DNA of 64,000 nucleotides from NCBI RefSeq assembly GCF_013409625.1, contig NZ_JACCBF010000001.1, positions 5,025,001 through 5,089,000 of the forward strand. The letters run 5' to 3'. The stretch comes from Nocardioides kongjuensis (GTDB lineage Bacteria; Actinomycetota; Actinomycetes; Propionibacteriales; Nocardioidaceae). Positions 7,627 to 15,704 of this stretch are shown here, piece after piece. Both the position numbers and the translations under genes were made by a program. Below the pieces are notes generated by a model that searched no databases, was not told the origin of the DNA, and saw only the letters and a list, made by a program, of their open reading frames with translations. Every line of letters begins with the position of its first letter. Within the stretch, counting starts at the first letter, position 1.

Positions 7627-9123
7627 ATGGCACTACTGGAACGGAGCGCCTGGTACGACCTGGCGCGGTCGACCGAGTGGACTCCCTCCTACATCAGCGA
7701 GGACGAGCTGTTCCCGCCCGAGATGTCCGGCGGCGAAGGCATCCCGGCCGAGGTCTGGTCGACCTACGACGAGCCGTACAAGGTCACCTACCGCGAGTAC
7801 GTCGACGTCCAGCGACAGAAGGACGAGGGCGCCTACTCGGTCAAGGCCGCGCTCGAGCGCGCCGACCTGTACAACAACGCCGATCCCGGCTGGGTCAGCA
7901 TCCTCAAGGAGCACTACGCCGCCGTCGCGCTCGTCGAGTACGGCGCCTCGTTCCAGGAGGCCCGCTACGTTCGCTGGTCCAAGGCCCCCGGCATGCGCAA
8001 CATGGCCACCTTCGGGATGCTCGACGAGATGCGGCACGGGCAGATCCAGCTGTACTTCCCCCACGAGTACGTCAGCAAGGACCGCCAGTTCGACTGGTCG
8101 CACCAGATGATGTGGTCCAACAACTGGGTCGCGCTCGGTGCCCGGCACTTCTTCGACGACATGCTGATGACCCGTGGCGCGGCGGAGACCTCCATCTCGG
8201 CGAACTTCGCCTTCGAGACGGGCTTCACCAACCTGCAGTTCATCGGCCTCTCGGGAGACGCCGCCAACGCGGGCGACTTCACCTTCTCCAAGCTTATCCA
8301 GTCCATCCAGTCCGACGAGGCCCGCCACGCACAGCTCGGCACCCCGCTGCTGCAGATGATGATCGAGAACGGGCAGAAGGCCAAGGCCCAGAACCTCATC
8401 GACATCGCGTTCTGGCGCTCCTACCGCTTGTTCACGATCCTCTCCGGCATCCCGATGGACTACTACGTCCCGCTCGAGGTCCGCGAGTCGTCCTTCAAGG
8501 AGTTCATGGAGGAGTGGATCGTCACCCAGTTCATGAAGTCCATCGAGGACCTCGGGCTCTCGAAGCCCTGGTACTGGGACATCTTCCTGCGCGACCTCGA
8601 CGAGCACCACCACGGCCAGCACCTCGGCACCTACTCGTGGCGCCCCACCCTGTGGTGGAACCCCGCCGCCGGCGTGAGCCCGGAGGAGCGCGACTGGCTG
8701 GAGGAGAAGTACCCAGGCTGGAACGACACCTTCGGCAAGGTCTGGGACGTCATGATCGACAACTTCGTCAGCGGCCGGCCAGAGAAGACCGTGCCGGGCA
8801 CGCTCCCGATGATCTGCAACGTCTCCCAGCTGCCGATCGTCGGCACCCCCGGTCGCTCGCTGAAGGACACGAGCATCGTCTTCGAGGGCCGCAAGTACCA
8901 CTTCGCCTCCGAGGTGGACAAGTGGATCTTCGAGCAGGACCCGGAGCGCTACAAGCACCACAAGAACCTCATCGACCGCTTCCTGGGCGGCGAGATCCAG
9001 CCCGCCAACCTCGACGGCGTCCTGGAGTACATGGGCCTCGGCGTGGTCAGCCCCGGCGGCGACGACGCACACGACTACGCCTGGCTCGAGGCGTACAAGA
9101 CGGCCCTGGCGCCGGCAGGCTGA
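7627..9123 (+). CDS. Diiron monooxygenase hydroxylase alpha subunit (TmoA-like)
   Basis: Catalytic subunit of a four-component soluble diiron monooxygenase, which inserts one oxygen atom from O2 into a hydrocarbon or aromatic ring. The 498-residue chain aligns with toluene-4-monooxygenase TmoA almost without gaps over its first half (WTPSY, SYDEPYK-like and AYSVKAALERA blocks). The iron ligands fall at the same numbers: Glu104, Glu134, His137 (DEMRH), Glu197, Glu231 and His234 (SDEARH), with Thr201 present. Two pocket positions differ from TmoA as I recall it: residue 100 is Val (Ile in TmoA) and 103 is Val (Gly in TmoA), so the substrate range may differ. The C-terminal third has the DWLEEKYPGW block typical of this subgroup. 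Confidence 0.92.
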   Translation: MALLERSAWYDLARSTEWTPSYISEDELFPPEMSGGEGIPAEVWSTYDEPYKVTYREYVDVQRQKDEGAYSVKAALERADLYNNADPGWVSILKEHYAAVALVEYGASFQEARYVRWSKAPGMRNMATFGMLDEMRHGQIQLYFPHEYVSKDRQFDWSHQMMWSNNWVALGARHFFDDMLMTRGAAETSISANFAFETGFTNLQFIGLSGDAANAGDFTFSKLIQSIQSDEARHAQLGTPLLQMMIENGQKAKAQNLIDIAFWRSYRLFTILSGIPMDYYVPLEVRESSFKEFMEEWIVTQFMKSIEDLGLSKPWYWDIFLRDLDEHHHGQHLGTYSWRPTLWWNPAAGVSPEERDWLEEKYPGWNDTFGKVWDVMIDNFVSGRPEKTVPGTLPMICNVSQLPIVGTPGRSLKDTSIVFEGRKYHFASEVDKWIFEQDPERYKHHKNLIDRFLGGEIQPANLDGVLEYMGLGVVSPGGDDAHDYAWLEAYKTALAPAG

Positions 9124-9135
9124 GAGGACGACGAC

Positions 9136-9390
9136 ATGGCACTATTCCCCATCTCCTCCAAGTTCGACGGCGACTTCGTGCTCAAGCTCGTGCCCGTCGA
9201 CACCGACGACACCATGGCCGCCGTGGCGGCCGCAGCGGCCGAGCACTCGGTCGGCGTCCACGTCCCCGACCAGCCGGGCAAGGTCATCCGTGCCCGCGCC
9301 GAGGGAGCCGCCGACCCGTACCCGCTGGACATGAAGCTGTCCGAGACCGGCCTGGGACCGACCGACACGGTCGAGTTCTACTTCGAGTGA
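9136..9390 (+). CDS. Diiron monooxygenase hydroxylase gamma subunit (TmoB-like)
   Basis: Small 84-residue structural subunit of the hydroxylase. It matches TmoB in length and in key segments: an N-terminal FPI-x-x-FDGDFVLKLVPVD, a central region and an LDMKLSETGLGPTDTVEFYFE tail like the DMTIAESGLNPTEVIDV tail of TmoB. It lies 12 bases after the alpha gene with an AGAGGAC ribosome site, so it is made from the same transcript. Confidence 0.88.
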   Translation: MALFPISSKFDGDFVLKLVPVDTDDTMAAVAAAAAEHSVGVHVPDQPGKVIRARAEGAADPYPLDMKLSETGLGPTDTVEFYFE

Positions 9391-9401
9391 GGAGCTCGAC
9401 C

Positions 9402-9746
9402 ATGAGCAACGAATCGACGCCCATCACCGACCCGGTCGGACCGGTGGTCCAGGCCGGTGAGCTGGCCGAGGCCGTCGCCGAGGCGGTCCGGATCGACAAC
9501 GAGGGCAAGCGGGTCGACGTCCGCAACCGAGGGTCGTACGTCCGCATCGAGGTCGACGGCGGCGAGTGCATCCTGCGCCGCACCACGATCGAGGACCAGC
9601 TCGGCCGGCCGTTCAACATGCGCGACCTCGAGGTCAGCATGCCGTCCTTCGTCGGTCGCATCGAGACCGGCACCGAGCAGTTCCGCTTCTGGCTGGCGCA
9701 ACAGCCCGCCACCACCGAGCCCAGCACCCAGGAGGTTCCCTCATGA
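9402..9746 (+). CDS. Diiron monooxygenase effector/coupling protein (TmoD-like)
   Basis: A 114-residue cofactorless effector protein that binds the hydroxylase and tunes oxygen activation. The VGPVVQAGELAEAV, IDNEGKRVDV, YVRIEVDGG, IEDQLGRPFNMRDLE and SFVGRIE blocks match TmoD in order. In T4MO the effector gene follows the Rieske gene; here it directly follows the gamma gene. The stop overlaps the start of the beta gene (ATGA). Confidence 0.88.
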   Translation: MSNESTPITDPVGPVVQAGELAEAVAEAVRIDNEGKRVDVRNRGSYVRIEVDGGECILRRTTIEDQLGRPFNMRDLEVSMPSFVGRIETGTEQFRFWLAQQPATTEPSTQEVPS

Positions 9747-10738
9747 CGACCGCTCCCGTGGCCCTCCGGCCGCTCAAGACCTGGAGCCACCTGGCGGCCC
9801 GCCGTCGCAAGCCCAGCGAGTACGAGATCGTCTCGACCAACCTGCTGTGGCACATGCGGGACCAGGAGCAGCCGTGGGACGTCGCCCACGAAGGCCCCAT
9901 GGCCGACTGGTACCGCACCTATCGCAACGGCAGCGCCGTCCAGCACGACGACTGGGACGGGTTCCGCGATCCCGACGAGCTGGTCTACCGGACCTACAAC
10001 ATCCTCCAGGACGGGCAGGAGACCTACGTCGAAGGGCTGCTCGACCAGCACAACGAGGAGGAGCACGACAAGGGCCTCGACGCCGAGTGGGTCCGCAGTC
10101 TCGCAGCGCACTACGCGCCGGGTCGCTACCTCCTGCACACCGTGCAGATGGCCAGCGCCTACCTCGTCCACATGTCGCCGGCGAGCACGATCAGCAACTG
10201 TGCGGCCTTCCAGTCCGCCGACCAGCTGCGGTGGCTCTCACACGTCGCGTACCGCACCGCCGAGCTCTCCCAGACACATCCGGACGTGGGTCTCGGTACC
10301 GCCGAGCGCGCTCACTGGCAGGAGCTGCCGGCCTGGCAGCGCTTCCGCGAGCTGCTGGAGTGCGTCTTGGCGACCCGCGACTGGGCCGAGGCGTTCGTCG
10401 CCCTCAACCTCGTCGCCAAGCCGGCCATCGACGAGGCGTTCTGGCGTCAGCAGGGCATCAGCGCCCGTCGTGAGGGGGACACGCTCTTCGCCCTCACCGC
10501 CGAAGCAGCCCTGCGCGACAGCGAGCGGTCCCGGCGCTGGTCGGTCGAGCTGGTCCGGCACATGGCTCAGCGTCCGGAGAACGTGCTCGTCATCGAGCGG
10601 TGGATCGACACGTGGGTGCCGCTCGCCGACGCTGCGATCGAGGCCTTCTGCTCGGAGCTGCCGGACAACCCGGAAGCCACGGGCAACGCGATCGCCGCGA
10701 CCCGCACGTTCCGCAGCTCCCTTCCGCTGCGGGGCTGA
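9743..10738 (+). CDS. Diiron monooxygenase hydroxylase beta subunit (TmoE-like)
   Basis: A 331-residue helical subunit that pairs with the alpha chain but carries no iron. Length and blocks such as PLKTWSHLAARRRKPSEYEIVSTNL, PWYRTYRN-like ADWYRTYRNGS, FRDPDELVYRTYN, HMSPASTISNCAAFQSADQLRWLSHVAYR and DWAEAFVALNLVAKP identify it. It starts inside the effector stop and ends 4 bases before the reductase ATG, so gene spacing in the run is very tight. Confidence 0.9.
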   Translation: MTTAPVALRPLKTWSHLAARRRKPSEYEIVSTNLLWHMRDQEQPWDVAHEGPMADWYRTYRNGSAVQHDDWDGFRDPDELVYRTYNILQDGQETYVEGLLDQHNEEEHDKGLDAEWVRSLAAHYAPGRYLLHTVQMASAYLVHMSPASTISNCAAFQSADQLRWLSHVAYRTAELSQTHPDVGLGTAERAHWQELPAWQRFRELLECVLATRDWAEAFVALNLVAKPAIDEAFWRQQGISARREGDTLFALTAEAALRDSERSRRWSVELVRHMAQRPENVLVIERWIDTWVPLADAAIEAFCSELPDNPEATGNAIAATRTFRSSLPLRG

Positions 10739-10742
10739 GCCG

Positions 10743-11768
10743 ATGAACCACTCGGAGGTCGCCATCCGTATCTTCCAGGTACGCGACGGCGAAGCCCACC
10801 GGTTCACCTGCACGGACGGGGACTCCCTGCTGCGGGCCGCCCTGCGCGCAGGCGTCCCGGCGACCTACGAGTGCAACAGCGGTGGCTGCGGAAGCTGCAA
10901 ATTCACGCTCACCGAGGGTGAGGTCCGGCAGGTGCAGGATGCGCCTGCCGGCCTCACCGACCGGGACCGTCGCAAGGGACGGCTCCTCGCCTGCCAGTCA
11001 GTGCCGCGGTCGGATTGCACGGTGAGTCTGCTGATCGACCCGGTCGACCCCTTCCGCGCCGGCCTGCCGCTCCCCGCTCGTCGGATCGGCGAGGTCGTGG
11101 CCGAACGGATGCTCACGCACGACCTGCGGGAGCTGAGCCTGGCCATCGACGCAGACTTCCTTCCCGGGCAGTACGCGATGCTGCGCCGGCCCGGAGGCGA
11201 GGAGCGGGCGTACTCGATGGCGAACACGCCCGGCACCGGTGTGTGGCAGTTCCACATCAAACGGGTTCCGGGCGGCGCCGAGTCGGGCGCTTTCGTCGAC
11301 GAGATCGCGCTCGGCGACGCCACCGAGGTCGACGGCCCCTACGGACACGCCCACCTCAAGGCGACCGGACGCGACGTCGTGTGCATCGCCGGCGGATCCG
11401 GGCTGGCACCGATGGTCTCCATTGCGCGGGGGCTCGCAGCGGCCGCCGACGCAAGCGAGCGTCGGCTGGACTTCTTCTACGGCGGCCGGGCGCCTCGCGA
11501 CCTGTGCGCCGGCGAGTTCGTCACCGAGGTCGCCGACCGGCTCGCCGAGATCACCCTGGTCGACGTCGTCTCCGACGAGGCGCCCGACGACTGGGACGGA
11601 GCGCGCGGCTTCGTCCACGAGGCCGTCGCGGCCGCCGGGTTGACGGACCTCGTCGATCGCGACATCTACGTCGCCGGCCCGCCGCCGATGACCGACGCCG
11701 TGACCCGGCTCCTCGTGCGCGAGCTCAAGGTCCCCATCGACCAGATCCACTACGACCGATTCTTCTGA
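10743..11768 (+). CDS. NAD(P)H-ferredoxin reductase component (TmoF-like)
   Basis: A 341-residue reductase that passes electrons from NAD(P)H through FAD and a plant-type [2Fe-2S] cluster to the Rieske protein. The N-terminal ferredoxin domain has Cys44, Cys49, Cys52 and Cys84 in the C-x4-C-x2-C...C pattern. The FAD domain shows RAYSMAN (about residues 155-165) and the nucleotide domain CIAGGSGLAPM and YVAGPPPMTDA. It ends with the aromatic DRFF tail common in this family. In T4MO this gene is last; here the Rieske gene follows it. Confidence 0.9.
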   Translation: MNHSEVAIRIFQVRDGEAHRFTCTDGDSLLRAALRAGVPATYECNSGGCGSCKFTLTEGEVRQVQDAPAGLTDRDRRKGRLLACQSVPRSDCTVSLLIDPVDPFRAGLPLPARRIGEVVAERMLTHDLRELSLAIDADFLPGQYAMLRRPGGEERAYSMANTPGTGVWQFHIKRVPGGAESGAFVDEIALGDATEVDGPYGHAHLKATGRDVVCIAGGSGLAPMVSIARGLAAAADASERRLDFFYGGRAPRDLCAGEFVTEVADRLAEITLVDVVSDEAPDDWDGARGFVHEAVAAAGLTDLVDRDIYVAGPPPMTDAVTRLLVRELKVPIDQIHYDRFF

Positions 11769-11791
11769 CCGACCCGAGGGAGACAAGACCG

Positions 11792-12127
11792 ATGGCATTC
11801 CAGCTCGTGACCACCCTGGACGACCTGTGGGAAGGCGACATGGAGTCCTTCGAGGTTGGCGACAAGGAGATCCTTGTCGCCCACCTCGACGGCGGCGAGG
11901 TGGTCGCCACGCAGGCGATCTGCCCGCACCAGCAGATCGAGCTCGTCGAGGGCGAGCTCGACGGCGCCGAGCTCACCTGCAAGGCCCACCTGTGGCAGTT
12001 CGACCTGCGCACCTGCAAGGGCATCAACCCCGGCCACACCGAGATCGCCCGCTACCCGGTCCGCGTCGAGGGCGACGACGTGTACGTCGACCCCGATGGC
12101 GACACCCCGCGCATCGCCCACTCCTGA
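11792..12127 (+). CDS. Rieske-type ferredoxin of the monooxygenase (TmoC-like)
   Basis: A 111-residue Rieske [2Fe-2S] protein that shuttles electrons from the reductase to the hydroxylase. Cluster ligands are Cys44-Pro-His46 and Cys63-Lys-Ala-His66. The LDDLWEGDME start, CPHQQIELVEGELDG, CKAHLWQFD and GINPGHTEIARYPV segments match TmoC closely in length and spacing. Placement after the reductase instead of between gamma and effector is unusual relative to tmoABCDEF. Confidence 0.9.
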   Translation: MAFQLVTTLDDLWEGDMESFEVGDKEILVAHLDGGEVVATQAICPHQQIELVEGELDGAELTCKAHLWQFDLRTCKGINPGHTEIARYPVRVEGDDVYVDPDGDTPRIAHS

Positions 12128-12169
12128 ACCCACCCGCCGTCACCGACCACTGAAGTAGGAGAAGGACAC

Positions 12170-12427
12170 GTGCCGTTCATCCGCATCGACATGTTCCCCG
12201 GCCGCACCCTCGAGCAGAAGCGCGAGCTGGCCGAGGTGCTGACCCGTGAGGTCAGCCGGATCGCCAAGTGCAAGCCCGAGACCATCAACTTCATCTTCAC
12301 CGACGTCTCCCGCGAGGACTGGGGTCGCAACGGCTACCTGTTCTGCGACGAGTACGAGTACGAGAACGACCCCGAGGACGCGCCCGCGGACAGCTCCGCC
12401 AGGGACACCTCCGCGCCGGGCAGCTGA
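12170..12427 (+). CDS. 4-Oxalocrotonate-tautomerase family protein
   Basis: An 85-residue protein of the tautomerase superfamily, in which the N-terminal proline acts as general base. It starts at GTG 12170 after an AGGAGAAGG ribosome site, and removal of the initiator would expose Pro1 (PFIRIDMFPGR); Arg11 is also conserved. The body LEQKRELAEVLTREVSRI and ETINFIFTDVSREDW fits the beta-alpha-beta fold. About 20 acidic and Ser/Ala residues extend past the usual 60-75-residue family length. It follows the Rieske gene by 42 bases. In this context it may isomerise an unsaturated product downstream of oxygenation. Confidence 0.8.
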   Translation: MPFIRIDMFPGRTLEQKRELAEVLTREVSRIAKCKPETINFIFTDVSREDWGRNGYLFCDEYEYENDPEDAPADSSARDTSAPGS

Positions 12428-12465
12428 GCCGGCCACCGACCCACCACCACGCAAGGAGAACAACC

Positions 12466-13197
12466 ATGGTCAGCCTCAACTCCGACATGGGCGAAGCCTT
12501 CGGCATCCACTCGTTCGGCCACGACGACGCGCTGGTCAAACTCATCGACACCGCGAACGTCGCGTGCGGCTTCCACGCCGGCGACCCCACGGGCATCCGG
12601 GAGACCGTCCAGAAGGCCGCCGCCGCCGGCATCACGGTCGGCGCCCACCCCGGCCTGCCGGACCTGGTCGGCTTCGGCCGGCGCGAGATGAAGCTCCAGC
12701 GCGACGAGACCGCGGACATCGTCCGCTACCAGGTCGGTTCGCTGGTCGGCTTCCTCGACGCCGAGGGGCTCCCGCTCGACCACATCAAGCCGCACGGCGC
12801 GCTGTATGGCATGGCTGCCCGCGACGAGGAGATCATGGACGCCATCTGTGATGTTGCGGTTCAGTACGAGGTCCCGGTGTTCGGCATGGCCGGCACCGCG
12901 CACGAGCGCGTCGCCGACAAGCGCGGCGTCCCCTTCGTCGCCGAGTTCTACGTCGACCTCGGCTACCGCGCCGACGGCAGCCTGATCATCGCCCGCCGTC
13001 CGCGGGCCACACCTGTCGAGGAGGCCCGCGCCCGCGCGCTCAAGGCGCTGATCGAGGGACTCGCGACCGCGGACACCGGCGAGGACTTCCCGATGCGGGT
13101 CGACTCCGTCTGCGTCCACTCCGACACCCCCAACGCGGTCGAGGTCACCGAGGCCGTCCGGGCTGTCATCGACTCCCTCACCCCGTCTGCGATCTGA
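12466..13197 (+). CDS. pxpA: LamB/YcsF family protein, 5-oxoprolinase subunit A-like (PxpA)
   Basis: A 243-residue protein of normal family length, with the signature NSDMGEAFG start, NVACGFHAGDP, VGAHPGLPDLVGFGRR and HIKPHGALYGMA blocks. PxpA works with PxpB and PxpC to open 5-oxoproline using ATP. The LamB name comes from lactam utilisation in Aspergillus. Here it lies directly before a free biotin carrier and a biotin carboxylase, so the ATP-dependent step may go through a biotin-carboxylated lactam, with this subunit carrying out the ring-opening hydrolysis; that is inference. An AAGGAG ribosome site precedes the ATG. Confidence 0.85.
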   Translation: MVSLNSDMGEAFGIHSFGHDDALVKLIDTANVACGFHAGDPTGIRETVQKAAAAGITVGAHPGLPDLVGFGRREMKLQRDETADIVRYQVGSLVGFLDAEGLPLDHIKPHGALYGMAARDEEIMDAICDVAVQYEVPVFGMAGTAHERVADKRGVPFVAEFYVDLGYRADGSLIIARRPRATPVEEARARALKALIEGLATADTGEDFPMRVDSVCVHSDTPNAVEVTEAVRAVIDSLTPSAI

Positions 13198-13208
13198 GAG
13201 GAACCAGC

Positions 13209-13451
13209 ATGAGCGAGCACTCCGTGACATCGCCCCTCCCCGGTGTCTTCTACCGCTGTCCGTCCCCCGGCGAGCCGCCGTTCGTCGAGGACGGCGGAAC
13301 GGTCGACCAGGGCCAGGTGATCGGACTGGTCGAGATCATGAAGCAGTTCACCGAGATCCGCTCCGAGGCCGCGGGCGTCCTCAGCTTCGAGATCGAAGAC
13401 CTCGGCATGGTCGAGCCCGGCGCCACCATCGCCGTGGTGAAGGAAGGGTGA
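13209..13451 (+). CDS. accB: Stand-alone biotin carboxyl carrier domain (AccB-like)
   Basis: An 80-residue biotinyl domain with no N-terminal extension, unlike typical 150-residue AccB. The biotin attachment lysine is Lys45 in VEIMKQF (usual EAMKM). The flanking SPLPGVFYRCPSPGEPPFVEDGGTVDQGQVIG and VEPGATIAVV segments give the two half-repeats of a biotinyl domain. It carries carboxybiotin between the carboxylase encoded next and a carboxyltransferase, here probably PxpB/PxpC. Its stop lies a few bases before the biotin carboxylase ATG, and a GTGA overlap exists if the GTG at 13448 is used. Confidence 0.85.
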   Translation: MSEHSVTSPLPGVFYRCPSPGEPPFVEDGGTVDQGQVIGLVEIMKQFTEIRSEAAGVLSFEIEDLGMVEPGATIAVVKEG

Positions 13452-13456
13452 GCGCG

Positions 13457-14830
13457 ATGCGCAAGGTCCTCATCGCCAACCGCGGCGAGATCGCGGTCCG
13501 CATCGCCCGGGCCGCTCGCGAGCTCGGCATCGCGACCGTGGCCGTCTACAGCGAGGCGGACAAGAACGCCGTCCACCGCAAGGTCGCCGACGAGGCGATC
13601 CACATCGGCCCGGCACCGGCCGGCGCCAGCTACCTCAGCGTCCCGGCGCTCCTGGAGGCCATCAAGGAGTCGGGTGCCGACGGCGTCCACCCCGGCTACG
13701 GGTTCCTCAGCGAGAACGCCGACTTCGCCGAGGCGGTGGCCGCGGCGGGCGTCACCTGGATCGGCCCCGACGCCGCCGCGATCCGCCAGATGGGTGACAA
13801 GGTCGCGGCGCGAGCCAGCGCCCAGGCGGCCGGTGTTCCCACCGTGCCCGGCTCAGACGGCGAAGTCCACGACCTCACCGAAGCCCTGGCGGTGGCCGAA
13901 GTCACCGGGTACCCGCTCGCCATCAAGGCCGGAGCCGGCGGCGGTGGTCGCGGCATCCGGGTCGTCCAGGAGGAGTCGGAGCTCGCCGGTGCCATCTCGA
14001 CCGCGCAGGCCGAGGCCCGAGCGGCCTTCGGCAGCGGTGCGGTCTACATCGAGCGCTTCGTCCCTCGAGCCCGGCACATCGAGGTCCAGGTCTTCGGTGA
14101 CGGTGAGCGTGCGGTGCACCTCGGTGTGCGGGACTGCTCGATGCAGCGCCGCCGTCAGAAGGTCGTCGAGGAGGCCGGCGACATCGACGTGCCGGCGGAG
14201 ATCCTCGCCGAGATGGCCGGCGCCTCCGTGCGGCTGGCGCGGTCGGTCGCCTACACCGGCGCCGGCACGGTGGAGTACCTCTACGACGAGGAGCGCGCCG
14301 AGTTCTACTTCATCGAGATGAACACGCGCATCCAGGTCGAGCACCCCGTCACCGAGATGGTCTACGGCCGCGACCTCGTGGCCGAGCAGCTCAAGGTCGC
14401 CTCCGGCATGCCGCTGTCCTTCACCCAGGAGGAGCTGGTGCCCCGTGGGCACGCGATCGAGGTGCGGATCAACGCCGAGAACGCCGCGAACGGCTTCATA
14501 CCCAGCCCGGGCCGGATCACCCGGTTCGAGGTACCCGCGGGTCCGTTCGTGCGGGTCGACAGCGGGTTCGTCGCGAACTCGGTCGTCAGCCCCTACTACG
14601 ACTCGATGATCGGCAAGGTCATCGTGTGGGCCGAGGACCGCGACCGTGCGATCGCACGTCTCGACCGCGCGCTGCGCGAGCTGACGGTGGAGGGCGTAGT
14701 CACCACCGCACCGTTCGTGAAGGCGATCATCGACACCGACGAGTTCCGCAAGAGCAACTACCACACCACCTGGCTCGAGGGCTGGATGGCGGAGCAGGAG
14801 CGGCTCGGACACGGAGTCTGCGATGGGTGA
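13457..14830 (+). CDS. accC: Biotin carboxylase (AccC-like)
   Basis: A 457-residue ATP-grasp enzyme that carboxylates biotin on the carrier protein using bicarbonate and ATP. The canonical start MRKVLIANRGEIAVRI, the Gly-rich loop KAGAGGGGRGIRVV, HIEVQVFGDGE, QKVVEEAG and EMNTRIQVEHPVTEM are all present, so it looks active. ATG 13457 gives the family N-terminus; GTG 13448 would add three residues and overlap the accB stop. No acetyl-CoA carboxyltransferase subunits lie nearby; the neighbours are PxpA, PxpB and PxpC, which points to an amide or lactam substrate rather than acetyl-CoA. Confidence 0.9.
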   Translation: MRKVLIANRGEIAVRIARAARELGIATVAVYSEADKNAVHRKVADEAIHIGPAPAGASYLSVPALLEAIKESGADGVHPGYGFLSENADFAEAVAAAGVTWIGPDAAAIRQMGDKVAARASAQAAGVPTVPGSDGEVHDLTEALAVAEVTGYPLAIKAGAGGGGRGIRVVQEESELAGAISTAQAEARAAFGSGAVYIERFVPRARHIEVQVFGDGERAVHLGVRDCSMQRRRQKVVEEAGDIDVPAEILAEMAGASVRLARSVAYTGAGTVEYLYDEERAEFYFIEMNTRIQVEHPVTEMVYGRDLVAEQLKVASGMPLSFTQEELVPRGHAIEVRINAENAANGFIPSPGRITRFEVPAGPFVRVDSGFVANSVVSPYYDSMIGKVIVWAEDRDRAIARLDRALRELTVEGVVTTAPFVKAIIDTDEFRKSNYHTTWLEGWMAEQERLGHGVCDG

Positions 14831-15704
14831 GAGCCGCTACTCCTGGGGGGCTGACGAGCACCTCGTCGTCCAGATCGACGAGGAGATGAGCCTCGCGGCC
14901 AACTTCAAGGCGATGGCCATCAGCTCGGCCCTCGCAGCCCAGGGCCTCGACGGGATCTGGGACATCTGCCCGGCCAACGCCTCCCTGCTCATCCGGTTCG
15001 ACCCCGACCGACTCGAGCCCGAGCTGCTCGAGCGCACGGTCAGGGACATCGAGGCGTCCGTCGGTCAGGAGGAGTCGCCGTCGATCAAGACCCGGCTGAT
15101 CGAGATCCCGGTCTGGTACGACGACCCGTTCACCCGCGAGGTCGGAGCGAAGTTCCGCGACCGTCACCAGCGACCGGAGGGCACCGACCTCGAGTACGCC
15201 ATGGCCGAGCTCGGCCTGGCGAGCGTCGAGGAGTTCGTCGAGCGGCACTCGGGCTCGCCGTGGATCGTCTCGATGGTCGGGTTCGTGGCGGGCCTGCCGT
15301 TCATGTTCCAGATGGTGCCGCAGGAACGACAGATCGAGCTGCCCAAGTACCTGCGGCCGCGGACCGAGACCCCGCGCCTCACCGTCGGTCACGGTGGCTG
15401 CTTCGCCTGCATCTACTCCGTCAAGGGCGCCGGCGGGTACCAGATGTTCGGGCTCACCCCGCTGCCGATCTACGACCCCGCGCAGAGGCACGAGGTGTTC
15501 GCCGAGTCGATGGTGCTGTTCCGGCCCGGAGACATCGTCACGTTCCGGCCCGTCCAGGAGCAGGAGTACCGCGAGCTCGAGGCCGCGGTCGACCGCGGCG
15601 AGAGTGTCTACCGCATCGTCGACGTCGAGTTCGAGCTGCAGTCGTTCCTCGCTGACCCCGACGCCTACAACGCCGACCTGTTGGGAGCCCTCGATGTTCG
15701 TTGA
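14823..15704 (+). CDS. pxpB: PxpB/KipI family (allophanate hydrolase subunit 1-like) protein
   Basis: A 293-residue AHS1-domain protein, longer than typical PxpB (about 220) because of extra N-terminal sequence (MGESRYSWGADEHLVVQIDE). Signature blocks are IPVWYDDPF, VGFVAGLPFMFQM, LPKYLRPRTETPRLTV, GHGGCFACIYSVKGAGGYQMFG and FRPGDIVTFRPV. In PxpABC it pairs with PxpC. In urea carboxylase the equivalent AHS1 and AHS2 domains form the carboxyltransferase. Its start overlaps the accC stop and its stop overlaps the pxpC start by 11 bases, so the subunits are probably made in fixed ratio. Confidence 0.85.
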   Translation: MGESRYSWGADEHLVVQIDEEMSLAANFKAMAISSALAAQGLDGIWDICPANASLLIRFDPDRLEPELLERTVRDIEASVGQEESPSIKTRLIEIPVWYDDPFTREVGAKFRDRHQRPEGTDLEYAMAELGLASVEEFVERHSGSPWIVSMVGFVAGLPFMFQMVPQERQIELPKYLRPRTETPRLTVGHGGCFACIYSVKGAGGYQMFGLTPLPIYDPAQRHEVFAESMVLFRPGDIVTFRPVQEQEYRELEAAVDRGESVYRIVDVEFELQSFLADPDAYNADLLGALDVR

